Shown: positions 9,264 through 19,900 of the stretch, one piece after another
Numbering within the stretch: the stretch's first letter is position 1
Layout: every line of letters starts with the position of its first letter
Assembly: GCF_000264055.1 (NCBI RefSeq)
Contig: NZ_AJXL01000008.1
Span: 1 to 60,017, forward strand
Source: Flavobacterium sp. ACAM 123
Lineage (GTDB): Bacteria > Bacteroidota > Bacteroidia > Flavobacteriales > Flavobacteriaceae
Reading direction: 5' to 3'
Length of the DNA stretch: 60,017 nucleotides
Notes under the pieces: model-generated
The model's input: the letters and a program-made list of their open reading frames with translations, nothing else
Database searches by the model: none
What the model was told of the DNA's origin: nothing
Made by a program: the position numbers and the translations under genes

Positions 9264-9566
9264 TCAGTATCTTGAGGGTTGATCTGCAAAATAAAATTTA
9301 TTTTTCCCAGCAGGTGTCCTAATAAGTTCCAATGTAATGTCTCTTGTTTGTATTCTATAGTTTTTAGCCGCGAGCGCACGTCCTAATTCATGCATAACAA
9401 CTTTTACAAAAATGCATAAAACGAAAACTACCGACCAAAGGATCTGAATAGCGTTATACCCTGTTCGATAATTGATATAAATAACAAATACAATAAGTAA
9501 CGAAAAGGTCCAATACATAAATAGGTCAATACCTGCTACTTTTCTCAGTTTGAATGTTCCTTTTAT
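9264..9566 (-). pseudogene. Truncated M50 site-2 protease fragment with broken active site
   Basis: The frame begins with KGTFKLRKVAGIDLFMYWTF followed by a membrane segment, the standard start of M50/CBS-type site-2 proteases. The expected start codon reads ATA (9564-9566), six bases after an AGG site; the longest normal start would be a TTG-like codon further in, which cuts the first segment. The zinc site HELGH reads HELGR, so one metal-binding His is lost. After IQTRDITL the conserved LPIGG core is replaced by ELIRTPAGKNKF and a stop. More than half of the protein is missing, including the second metal ligand (NPDG-type) region. It sits among other decayed genes of this block. Confidence 0.85.
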
Positions 9567-9772
9567 TTTTTCCTGTTTTAAAAGATGTAAATTTTTAGTG
9601 TAATTATAAAAAAAAGATAATTCAAGAATCCATAAGATATAACGTTTTAGATAATCAGGAACCGCTCACATTCTATCATTAAAGTACAAAATTATTCAGA
9701 AAGAAATGATACTACAGGCCACAAGAATAGCGTTGCTTTTGGCTATCTTCATTTTGGTGTTTTTTAGAATTC

Positions 9773-12373
9773 CTATTTAGAATTCCTCTTGAACCATTTT
9801 TCTATCTCAACTGCCCAAAAAACGATACTTGACGCGGCTAAGGTTATTGCCAACTCGAATACAGTTAATGGCTGCGTTCTGAAAATTTTGTTAAAAAAAG
9901 GAGTGTAAATAATTATAAACTGCAAACTAAATGTTAAAAGCAAAGCTCCAAGCATCGGTTTATTTGAAAATATGCCCATTTTGAAAACGGATTTTCGAGA
10001 AGACCGAATAGCCATTACATGTCCCATCTGGCTAAAGCAAAGTACAGTGAAAGCCATAGTTTGCCAGTGTGAAATCTGGTTTTGTATTGACCAAGCCTGA
10101 ATTGCGAGTGTCGTAATACCCATTAAAAGGCCTACCCATAAAATATGGATGGCCATGTCTTTGGAAAAAATATTCTGTTTAGAATCTTGTGGTGCTCTTT
10201 GCATGATATCTGTTTCAGCTGGCTCTGAGGCCAGTGCTAGGCCAGGCAAACCATCAGTTACTAAATTTATCCAAAGTATGTGGATAGCTAACAAAGGAAT
10301 TGGTAAACCTAAAAATGGAGCTAAAAAAATAGCCCATATTTCACCAGAATTAGAAGTCATAGTATACTTGATAAATTTGAGAATGTTGTCAAATATTCTT
10401 CTCCCATGTTTTACGGCAATAACGATAGTGGCAAAATTATCATCGAGTAAAATCATGGCAGCCGCCTCCTTAGCAACCGCTGTTCCATTAATACCCATGG
10501 CAATACCAATATCGGCATTTTTAAGTGCAGGCGCATCGTTTACACCATCGCCTGTCATGGCAACAAGATGATTTTTGGATTGCAAGGCATTAATAATCAA
10601 TAATTTTTGTTCAGGAGTTACTCGGGCATAGACCCGCACATTTTCTACTATTTCTGCAAAGTCTTGCTGATTTAACTGGGCAAGTTCTGTTCCTGTTAGC
10701 ACAAGGTCTTTTTCGGAAGATTTGATCCCTAATTTTTCCGCAATAGTTATAGCGGTCAATTTGTGGTCGCCGGTAATCATTACAGGGATAATACCTGCCT
10801 CTTTACATTCAGTCACGGCTTGTCTTGCTTCTTCACGAGGGGGATCTATCATTCCCACTAAACCAATAAGGCTTAATGATGATTCTATTGCATCAGAATA
10901 TAGGATTTCTGGTAGTTTGGACATGGTTTTCATTGCAAATCCTAACATCCGATATCCCTTTTTTGCCATCTCATTTACATGGAGTTCAAATTCAGGAATA
11001 CGTTCTTTTTGATTGTCATTTATCTTATCAAATAACACCTCAACTCCACCCTTAACAATAACCATAATTTTGTCAGGCGCATCTGCGGACGGATCTTGAA
11101 TCTGATGTAACGTGGTCATACATTTTCGTTTTGAATCGAAAGGCAACTCTGCAATTCTGGGGAATTTTAATTCTAAAGCGGATCGTTCTAATTTTTTTTT
11201 AGAAGCATAGTCCACCATGGCAACTTCAGTAGAATCTCCCAGCCATTCCCCTTGTTTATCTTTGGAAACGTCGTTGTTCAGAGCCATGGCATGGAGTAAA
11301 ATATTGTTTTCTGGGAAAATGGTACTGAATTCCTTTATGGAAGTTTCATAAATGCTTTCTACAGTCATTTTATTCAACGTAAGTGTACCGGTCTTGTCTG
11401 AACAGATGTAAGTTACGGAACCCAAAGTTTCAACAGCCGGAAGTTTGCGGACAAGTGCATTGTTTTTTGCTAATCGCTTTGCGCCAAAGGCAAGTGCTAC
11501 GGTTACTAAAGCCGGCAAGGCTTCGGGTATAGCGGCTACAGCAAGGGATATGGCAACAATTAGCATGGTGATTGGAGATTCACCTCGAAGCCAGCCCACT
11601 AGAAAAATAAGAGCACAGATAAAAAGGATAGCGACTGATAATCGTTTTCCAAAATTGGCTAATCTTTTTTGTAATGGGGTAGGCGCTTCATTAGTCTGAA
11701 TCATTTTTGCGATTTCTCCCAATTCTGTGTACATTCCCGTTGCTACTACATAACCACGTGCTCTACCCGCTGTCACAAAAGTTCCTTTAAATCCTATATT
11801 TGTTAGGTCGCCAAGCGAATAGTCTATTTCTGGAAGGGGATCAGTAGTTTTTTCTACATTATTTGATTCGCCAGTAAGAGTTGATTCATCTACTTTTAGC
11901 TGATGAGTTTCAAAAAAACGAATATCAGCAGGAATGCCGTTTCCGCTTTCAAGAACCACCACATCTCCCGGAACAATATCAGAAGCGAGGATTTCAATCC
12001 TTTTTCCTTCGCGGACTACGCTAGCTTGGTGCGCCACCATGTTTTTTAAAGCTTCCATCGCTTTTTCAGCTCGGTATTCTTGAATTACTCCTATTACAGC
12101 ATTAATGATAACAATGGTAATAATAATTACAGTATCCGTTATATCGCCCATTATTCCCGAAATAATTGCTGCTGCGATAAGGATAAGAATCATAAAATCT
12201 AATAACTGATGGAGCAGCATTTGTATAATAGTCTTCTTTTTTTTGTTTTCAATTTGATTTTTACCGTATCGAGCATGCCGTTCTTTGGCCGTTTTTTCAT
12301 CAATGCCTGAGGGAGATGTGTCCAACTTCTTAGATACTTCAGAAAGAGGAAGTAAATGCCAATTCGTGTTCAT
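9773..12373 (-). CDS. P-type cation-transporting ATPase (P2A, calcium-pump type)
   Basis: 866 residues, complete. In order: a cation-ATPase N-domain (1-70), TM1-2, an A-domain with the TLTGES motif, a TM4 ion site PEALPALVTVAL, the phosphorylation loop CSDKTGTLT, an N-domain with a KGGVEV segment, the P-domain MTGDGVNDAPALK hinge, then six C-terminal membrane helices with an NLVTDGLPGLAL motif in TM6. PEALP and NLVTDG point to a Ca2+/Mn2+-type pump rather than a heavy-metal (CPx) or proton pump; ion choice is inferred. It is located in the inner membrane. It is separated by 240 bp from the upstream dehydrogenase. All catalytic motifs are intact, so this member of the block is under selection. 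Confidence 0.92.
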   Translation of the reverse strand: MNTNWHLLPLSEVSKKLDTSPSGIDEKTAKERHARYGKNQIENKKKKTIIQMLLHQLLDFMILILIAAAIISGIMGDITDTVIIITIVIINAVIGVIQEYRAEKAMEALKNMVAHQASVVREGKRIEILASDIVPGDVVVLESGNGIPADIRFFETHQLKVDESTLTGESNNVEKTTDPLPEIDYSLGDLTNIGFKGTFVTAGRARGYVVATGMYTELGEIAKMIQTNEAPTPLQKRLANFGKRLSVAILFICALIFLVGWLRGESPITMLIVAISLAVAAIPEALPALVTVALAFGAKRLAKNNALVRKLPAVETLGSVTYICSDKTGTLTLNKMTVESIYETSIKEFSTIFPENNILLHAMALNNDVSKDKQGEWLGDSTEVAMVDYASKKKLERSALELKFPRIAELPFDSKRKCMTTLHQIQDPSADAPDKIMVIVKGGVEVLFDKINDNQKERIPEFELHVNEMAKKGYRMLGFAMKTMSKLPEILYSDAIESSLSLIGLVGMIDPPREEARQAVTECKEAGIIPVMITGDHKLTAITIAEKLGIKSSEKDLVLTGTELAQLNQQDFAEIVENVRVYARVTPEQKLLIINALQSKNHLVAMTGDGVNDAPALKNADIGIAMGINGTAVAKEAAAMILLDDNFATIVIAVKHGRRIFDNILKFIKYTMTSNSGEIWAIFLAPFLGLPIPLLAIHILWINLVTDGLPGLALASEPAETDIMQRAPQDSKQNIFSKDMAIHILWVGLLMGITTLAIQAWSIQNQISHWQTMAFTVLCFSQMGHVMAIRSSRKSVFKMGIFSNKPMLGALLLTFSLQFIIIYTPFFNKIFRTQPLTVFELAITLAASSIVFWAVEIEKWFKRNSK

Positions 12374-12615
12374 CTGAATTTATTTTAAGCAATCGTTATT
12401 TTTGTTTTTTTAGATTTCAATTCGGGTAACTATTAATTCGATCCATAAAGGTGTTTTTAATCGCATTTGCTTTTAGAAATTGACGTCGGATTTAAGATTC
12501 TAAAAATAAAATTTAACCAAATTGTTGCAGTTTGTCAAAAAAAATCAATCGAAACTTAAAGAACTTCCATGTCACCTCAATAATATGGGGTGTTTGAATT
12601 ATTATTCAGAACGAA

Positions 12616-13605
12616 TCATTTAAGTTCGTTTTCAGAGGTGCCATTGTATGCCCACGAATTAAAATTTGCAATGGTGGTGTGCGCGATTCCCTCTAATGCT
12701 TCGTTAGTTAAAAAGCCTTGATGTCCTGTAATTAAAACATTAGGGAAGGAGCGAAGTATAGTGTATAAATGATCCTCCAGTTTTTCAGTAATGTGGTTAC
12801 CAAAGAAAATTGATCTTTCCTTTTCATAAACGTCTAAACCGGCCGCTCCAATATTTCCCATTTTCAGTGCATCTATTAAGTCTTCGGTATTCACGACAGT
12901 TCCTCTTGCGGTATTAATAAAAATAACGCCCTTTTTCATCAGGCTAAAGGACTTTTTATTGAACATATATTTTGTTTCGGGATTAAGCGGGCAATGAACT
13001 GAAATCACATCTGAGTTTTTACAAACCTCTTTTACTGTGGTGTACTTTATTTCTATTTGCTGTATTAATTCCGTATTTTCTTGCGGATCATTTGCCAAAA
13101 TTTGGCAACCAAAACCATGCATAATTTTTGCAAAGGCGGCACCTATTTTTCCTGTACCAATAATTCCCACTGTTTTTCCATACAAGTCAAAACCCACCAA
13201 GTGATTTAGACGGTAGTCACCCATTTGCATAAGTTTTTGGCCTAAGATGATTTTTCGGTTTAGTGCCAATAACAACGCTGCCGCATGCTCCGCCACGGAA
13301 TAAGGCGAATACGCAGGAACGTGGGCTACTTTGATTCCCAAAGCTCTTGCTTTTTTCAAATCAACATTATCATATCCTACAGAGCGTAAGGCAATATACC
13401 TGACACCAAAGGAGTATAATTTTTCCAGTATGATATCAGAGGCATCATCAGTAGTGAAAAGGGAAATGCCTTCAAAACCCTCTGCAAGTTTCACTGTTTC
13501 TGCACTTAAGGATTGGTTTGTATATTCTATTTCTAATTTCCCCTGTGTGGCATTTTCGATAAATGGTTTGTCAAATGCGTATATGCTGTACATTAAAATT
13601 TTCAT
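12616..13605 (-). CDS. D-isomer-specific 2-hydroxyacid dehydrogenase (D-lactate dehydrogenase-like)
   Basis: 329 residues. The NAD-binding Rossmann motif is GTGKIGAAFAKIMHGFG (about 152-168). The catalytic triad is visible: Arg in FINTARGTVV, Glu in AAGLDVYEKE and His in ITGHQGFLT. N-terminal MKILMYSIYAFDKPF and RSVGYDNVDL are typical of the D-lactate dehydrogenase subgroup (LdhA/DdlH-like), which reduces pyruvate to D-lactate in the cytoplasm. It lies with the PEP-synthase remnant and stress genes, consistent with fermentation or redox balance under low oxygen; that role is inferred. Exact substrate not proven. No lesions. Confidence 0.88.
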   Translation of the reverse strand: MKILMYSIYAFDKPFIENATQGKLEIEYTNQSLSAETVKLAEGFEGISLFTTDDASDIILEKLYSFGVRYIALRSVGYDNVDLKKARALGIKVAHVPAYSPYSVAEHAAALLLALNRKIILGQKLMQMGDYRLNHLVGFDLYGKTVGIIGTGKIGAAFAKIMHGFGCQILANDPQENTELIQQIEIKYTTVKEVCKNSDVISVHCPLNPETKYMFNKKSFSLMKKGVIFINTARGTVVNTEDLIDALKMGNIGAAGLDVYEKERSIFFGNHITEKLEDHLYTILRSFPNVLITGHQGFLTNEALEGIAHTTIANFNSWAYNGTSENELK

Positions 13606-13693
13606 GATGTTTTTTTTATTTCCAATATAGGAATGGTTGCTTTTTTGTAGATGTATTTTTCATATTGTTGATAAAGTATTTAAGGAAAATAGC

Positions 13694-13954
13694 CTAGATC
13701 GTTTTCCAACGGTTTAATGTGGGCAGAATGTTTACGGCATCTTGAATCAGATGTTCTGAAAGTTGCAATTTTTTCATCGCGGTTACTACCGTTTCCTTTA
13801 TTTCACTAAATTTTATATTTGAATTAATAAATGAACCACCATCGTAACAGAATTTACAGTACTCATCCGTTTTTAGACAGTTAGATATGGTGCCTTTTAA
13901 GGCCTCGTTGTCAAGTGGAATTCCACAACTTTGACATTATACTTTTGGCTCCAT
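13694..13954 (-). pseudogene. Small zinc-ribbon protein with premature stop at codon 6
   Basis: An 87-codon minus-strand frame: ATG GAG CCA AAA GTA TAA, then CQSCGIPL, EYCKFCYDGGSF and a helical end LQLSEHLIQDAVNILPTLNRW. The two CxxC pairs match the putative zinc-ribbon family with CQSCGMPL and YCKYCYQNG motifs. The only lesion is TAA at 13937-13939, directly before the first Cys of the ribbon. No in-frame ATG lies between that stop and the ribbon, so re-initiation would need a non-standard start. The rest of the frame is clean, so the event is recent or the stop is a base error. Confidence 0.75.
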
Positions 13955-14155
13955 ACTTTATAATTTTAAGAGTTCAATTAATATGTTTTAATTTCTTCTA
14001 ACTTTCCTTCGGTTTTTTACCAAAGATTACAGTTTTAAAAAGGATCTTTTAAAATCTGTAGCTAGTTGTTTGTACTATATCGTAGATTCTGCCCATTGAT
14101 AATTTATTTATAACCGTACTGTATTTTTCTTTTCGTTTGCCAAAATATTTTCAAT

Positions 14156-16396
14156 TTAAATTGCGTCAGGATTAAATGAAATACTGTCGATTCCTTCCTC
14201 TACTAAAAACTGTGCGAATTCCCGAATGTCACTGGGTGCCTGTCCTTGCAAGCCCACTTTTATTTTATTTCTCTAAGCGGCATGGATCGTTTTCCTGATT
14301 AAATTTTTTACCGCTGGATTCTGTTCGCTAAACAAATAACTTATTGATGCAGAATCTCGGTCCGGACGGAGGGTAAGTTGTGTCAAATCATTGGAATCGA
14401 TAGAAAATCCGTCAAAAAGTGAGGCAAATTTACCGGCCAAGATCACATTACTGGGAAGTTCTATCATTACGCATAACTTAAGACCATTTTCACCCCGTAC
14501 TAATTTGTTGGCGGCTATCTCTGCCAATACTCTTTCTCCTTCTCCTACGGTTATGCAAAAAGGAATCATCAGTTTTACGTTGAGAAACCCCATTTCGTTT
14601 CGCACTTTTTTCATGACTTCGCATTCCAGGGCAAATCCTTTTCTATAAAAATAGCTCATTCTCACAATTAGATCTTTAGGATAGAAAGCCGCTGCAACTA
14701 TCGAAACTGCTTCAGCCATTTTGTCGATAAAATATTGTTTGCTGTCCTCATATCCTTTCGTTAATTCCGATATTGGGTCAATTGTAGCTTTGTTAGTTAC
14801 TTTTTCTGGTTCACAAAGTGCTAACGGATGAATTTTAATGCTATTGGAAATCGCAAACGCCACTAGCATTAAACCAACTCCTTTATTTAGGTAGTTGCTC
14901 AATTCAAAAGCGCAATCAGAATCCGCGAGAATGAACATTAGGTCAGTATCCCGCATAGGTAATTGACTGAAGTTCTGCTCTGTGATTTCCCATTTTAACT
15001 CGCCTTCGTATATGTTACCGTCCTTTCCCTCAGCACAGGATACTGTGATTTGTTGTCCCCTTTTTATTAGTTTAGTGGCATCACCGCAACCTACCACGGC
15101 GAGTTCTCTAGCGACAATCTCGGTATGACTGGTGCGTCCTCCTTTATTATTAATAATGGCAGCTGCCTTATTCATGATTGGATCCCAATCTGGATTAGTC
15201 AAATTGGTAATGAGAATTTCCCTGTCTAACAATTGATTTCCTTCTTGCGGACTATTAAGTAGGCGTGCTTTGCTAGTAGCTATTTTGTCTCCTAATTCGA
15301 TTCCCTTTGTGATAAGGATCGCTTTTTCTTTGAGTTTGTAAATTTTTCGGACTTGTTTTTTATCCTTCCTATGAACTGTTTCTGGCCGTGCTTGAACAAT
15401 ATAAAGCTGAGTGTTTACCCCGTCTTTTGCCCATTCAATATCCTTTAGTTTTTTATAATGTTTTTCGATTTTATAGCACCATGGTGAAAGTTGGATGACT
15501 TCTTTATCATTCAGTGAAAATTGATTTCGTTTGTCTATCGTTGTGGGTGTATTTACGATGGTATGTTCAGCTGCGGTTTCCTCGCTCTTTCCGGCATAAA
15601 CCATCGTGAATTCTTTTCGGTCGCAATGTCTTTTCAGAATGAGATTCAGTTTTGGGTTTTCTAAAGTGGGCTTAAAGAGCATCCACTCATCCGATGTTAT
15701 GGTGCCCTTGACAAAATTCTCGTAAAGACCCCAACTGCCGTTAATGATGATTGTATTTTGAAAACTGGGATCGCTAGTAAAAGCAACACCCGAAGAAGCC
15801 AGATCGCTTCGTACCACCTGTCGTACGCCAACAGAGATAGTAATATCTAATTTTGCAAAACCCATATCATGCGGGTACTTTATAGCACGATACGTAAAGA
15901 GAGATGCGTAGCAGCGATGTACAGCATCAATTAATTGGCTTTCACCGCTTATATTAAGGAAAGATTCCATTTGTCCGGCAAAACTTGCTGACGGTAGGTT
16001 TTCTGCGGTGGCACTGCTTTGAACTGCTACCCCAAGATCTTTTGTGTCACTTCGCGTGCTTAACGATTGGCAAGCAGTACTTATTTCAGCTTGTATTTCG
16101 TCAGGAATAGTTGCCGATAGAATTAACGCTCTTGCCTTTTCGCCAATTTCAGATAAGTTTGCGTATTTTTTTGTGCCCAATAGATTCAAGACGTCATCTA
16201 ATGATTTTTCTAAATTGTTTTTTTGTCGAAAAAGAAGGTGTCTGGCTGCAGTAACCGCAAATCCATTAGGAATATTGACATTAATAGGATTTAATTGATT
16301 GTATAGTTCGCCAAGCGAAGCATTTTTACCCCCAACTTGATCTATCGCATCAATACCAATTTGGTTGAAAAACAAAATAGATTTATATTTTTCCAT
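14156..16396 (-). pseudogene. ppsA: Decayed phosphoenolpyruvate synthase
   Basis: 707 codons are open, then TAG (14273-14275), after which the frame continues cleanly through [20 protein letters not shown] to TAA at 14156-14158. Intact PpsA (about 800 residues) makes PEP from pyruvate and ATP. The N-terminal ATP-grasp domain (QVGGKNASLGEL, SSATAENLPSASFAGQ) and the phospho-His loop GGRTSHTEIVARELA are recognisable. Damage: the GIPA after AREL is lost; the PEP-barrel motif GVGLxRxEF reads GVGLMLVAF (Arg and Glu lost); about 40 residues with the WRGASRY region are missing around YFYRKGF; SIGSNDLTQLTLG is SIDSNDLTQLTLR; the C-terminal catalytic Cys of GxCGQAPSD is Gln; and the in-frame stop. Together these abolish catalysis. 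Start MEKYKSILFF is normal. Confidence 0.88.
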
Positions 16397-16957
16397 TTTT
16401 AATATATTAAGGTTTAAGCGACTACTATTTTGTTTTAATAAGCCAACAAAAAAACATTTGAATCATGCTGATACGATTCGAAATCAAAAAATGATTTTTA
16501 AATTTTGATGTTCTAATTAGTAATGCGATTTGAGAACTATAAGAAAAGTGCAGTAGGTGTGCTCGTTAAGATTAATTTAGTGTACTACTAATTTAATCAA
16601 AAAAAAATATTTTTGGTAGAAAAAGCATCTTTATTTTAAAATTAATATACTAATTATCAGTAGTTTATGTTTTTTATCGAATGTTGCACTTCTTGTTTGT
16701 AGCAGAATAAATAATGATTGATTTTATCAAATTCAATTAACGGCAGTGTTTTTTGATTTAATAAATTGATAAATGAATTCCTCTGGAGACAGTATGACGG
16801 AGTATTATATTAAATAGACAGATACAGCTTTAGTTCAATTATTATTTTATTTTTGTATGCTCTCAAGAATAAATCGTCTATTGGAACTGCATTACGGATA
16901 AGTTGTAAATACTTCCTTTGCTTGCAATTGACTCCAAATCAATATCCGCCCCAACTA
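16397..16957. other. Divergent intergenic region
   Basis: It separates the minus-strand block from the plus-strand signalling cluster. Very AT-rich with several A/T runs. The frame of the kinase stays open into this region (from 16853), but nothing protein-like precedes MKKSVLPINEPERL. A weak TAttTTG-like -7 (16848-16854) lies before the chosen start. No RNA or repeat recognised. Confidence 0.4.
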
Positions 16958-19900
16958 ATGAAAAAATCAGTATTGCCGATAAACGAACCAGAAAGACTTA
17001 AGGCTCTTGAAAGTTATTCAATTATGGATTCTTTACCTGAAAAGGAGTATGATTCCATTACACAGTTAGCGTCTTACATTTGTGGTACTCCTATAGCGTT
17101 AGTAAGCTTATTAGATGAAAACAGACAATGGTTTAAATCAAGAGTGGGTACAGATATTACTGAAACTCCACGAGACATCTCTTTTTGCCAATATGCAATT
17201 ATGGGTGAGGAGGTGTATGAGGTTAATGACACCTTGGAAAATGAAACTTTTGCTAATAATCCCATAGTAACAGGAAACCCTGATATTCGGTTTTATGCCG
17301 GTGCTCCACTTCGGGATGTTAACGGATATAATTTAGGCTCACTTTGTGTACTTGACACAAAGTCAAGGGTACTTACTGACGAACAGAAAAATGCGCTGCA
17401 GTTATTGGCAAATCAAGTTGTTTTATTGTTAGATCTGCGAAAAAAAAATGTGGATCTTAAAACGACGCAACTCGAATTTAAGAATTTTATTGAACTCTCA
17501 AAAGATTTAGTTTGTATCGCTAATATAGATGGTAAATTCCAGAAAGTAAATCCGGCTTTTACCACTGTTTTGGGCTATGCCAAAGAAGAGTTAGAAGGTA
17601 AGCCATTTGGAAAATTTATTCACCCCGATGACTTAGAAATAACTTATAAAGAAGTAGAGAAGCTCGCGCAAGGACAAGAGACGATTAGTTTTGAAAACCG
17701 CTATCGCTGTAAAAATGGAGGATATATTCTGTTAAGTTGGAATGTAACGCCAGACCCAGAAACTGGAAATCTGTATTGCATTACTAGAGATGTTACTTTA
17801 GAACGAAGTCAACAAGAAGTAGTAATACAAACGAAAAATGAATTAAAGGCTATTCTTAATGCCTCTGAATTCTCAATAATTGCCACGGACTTACACGGGA
17901 CGATAAAACAATTTAACAGGGGAGCTGAAAACTTATTGGGTTATAAAGCTCATGAACTGATAGGGAAAACGTCAGCGGCCATTTTCCATGTTGTAGGCGA
18001 ATTAGTAAAACGTTCTCAAGAATTAAGTGAGGAACTCAGTGAAATTGTTGAGCCAGGATTTGACGTATTTGTTATTAAAACTCGAAAATTTGGGATTGCT
18101 GATTCGCAGGAGTGGACTTTTTTGAGAAAAGATGGCACTACTTTTCCAGTATTGTTATCAATGACCGCTATTAAGAACAGCTTTGGGGAAGTAACCGGTT
18201 ACTTATCAATAGCTAAGGATATTTCAAAGGAAAAGGAAGCGGAACTTAATTTACTTAATAGTAATAAGTTGCTAGATGAGTCCCAACAAATCGCTAAAAT
18301 AGGGAGTTGGAAATATGATATACTTACTGATGATCTTATTTGGTCAAAGGGACATTATAATGTTTTTGAGTTGGATGAATTACCTAAAAATGAACTTAAT
18401 GGGGCCTATAGAGGGCGCATTCATCCCAATGATCTTTTAGTTTTGGACCAGTTAAGTGAAAATATCGTAAAAACAGGTGCGGATTTTAAAGTTAGTTATA
18501 GAATAGTATGTCCTGGCGGAAGAATAAAACAAATTTTAGAAATAGGCCAGCCGTATAAAAACCGAAGCGGAGAAGTAGTAGGAATGCAAGGCATAATCCA
18601 AGATGTAACAAACGAAAAAAAAATAGAACAAAATTTAATAAATGCTAATAAACTATTAGATGAATCCCAACAGATTGCTAAATTAGGAAGTTGGAAGCAT
18701 GATTTACTTACAAATGACTCCATCTGGTCAAAAGGACACTATGAAATTTTTGAGTTAGAGGAAATACCCTCAGATGAGCTCTATGCTGTCGCAAGGTCAA
18801 GAATTCATCCTGATGATCTATCAATACTTGATGAAGCGGATAAAATCATACTGGAAACAGGAAGTGACTTTGAGATTACTTACAGAATATTATTTCCTGA
18901 CAATAGAGTTAAACAGATCAGAGAAATTGGCAAACCCTACAAGAATGAAATAGGGCAAATAGTAGCATTGCAGGGATCGATTCAAGATGTAACAAAAGAA
19001 AAAGTAACTGAGCTAGATTTAATTAATAGTAAAAAATTATTAGATGAATCTCAAAGTATAGCTAAGATTGGAAGCTGGAAATTTGATTTAATCACTCGTG
19101 ATTTAAAATGGTCGAAGGGACATTATCAAATTTATGATCTAGAAGAATTAACCTCTGATGAGCTGTTGATTGCGTATCGAGATCGAATTCATCCCGACGA
19201 CCTAATAACGATTGATAATATTGTAGCGAACACCCTGGATACGGGTGATGATTTAAACTATAATTACAGACTTTTATTGCCAGACGGAAGCTTAAAATAC
19301 ATTGTAGGAATAGGGAAAGGAAATATAAATGACCAAGGAGAGGTTATCAGTATCCAAGGTACCATCCAAGATATCACTGAAAAAACGTTAGCCGAACTAA
19401 TCATAATTGAAAAAGCAAAAGAAATAAATGATGTTAGATCTGCTTTAGATGAATCGTCTATAGTTACAATTACGGATCAAAAAGGCATTATTAATTTTGT
19501 GAATGATAAATTTTGTTCCATTTCTAAATATTCGAAAGAAGAACTTCTTGGTCAATATCATTATCTTGATAATCCACATTATAAATTAAATAAGTTTATT
19601 AAAAACATATGGAAAGTGATTGCTAAGGGGCAAGTATGGCAAGGAGAGATAATGAATGTTGCTAAAGACGGATCATTTTACTGGGTTTATTCAACTATTG
19701 TTCCTTTTTTAGATAATGACGGAAAACCATATCAATATATCGCTATAAGTTCAGATATTACAAAGCAAAAACAGGCGCAAAAAAGTTTAAACAATGCATT
19801 AACTGATCTTGAAAAAAAGAATAAGGAATTAGATCAGTTTGCTTATATTGTTTCTCATGATTTGAAGGCTCCACTGAGAGCGATTAATAATCTTTCGGAG

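Noticed and set aside
10149-10571. 140-codon plus-strand frame inside the P-type ATPase gene
   Set aside because: Complement of a well-supported gene with intact motifs; no protein-like features of its own.
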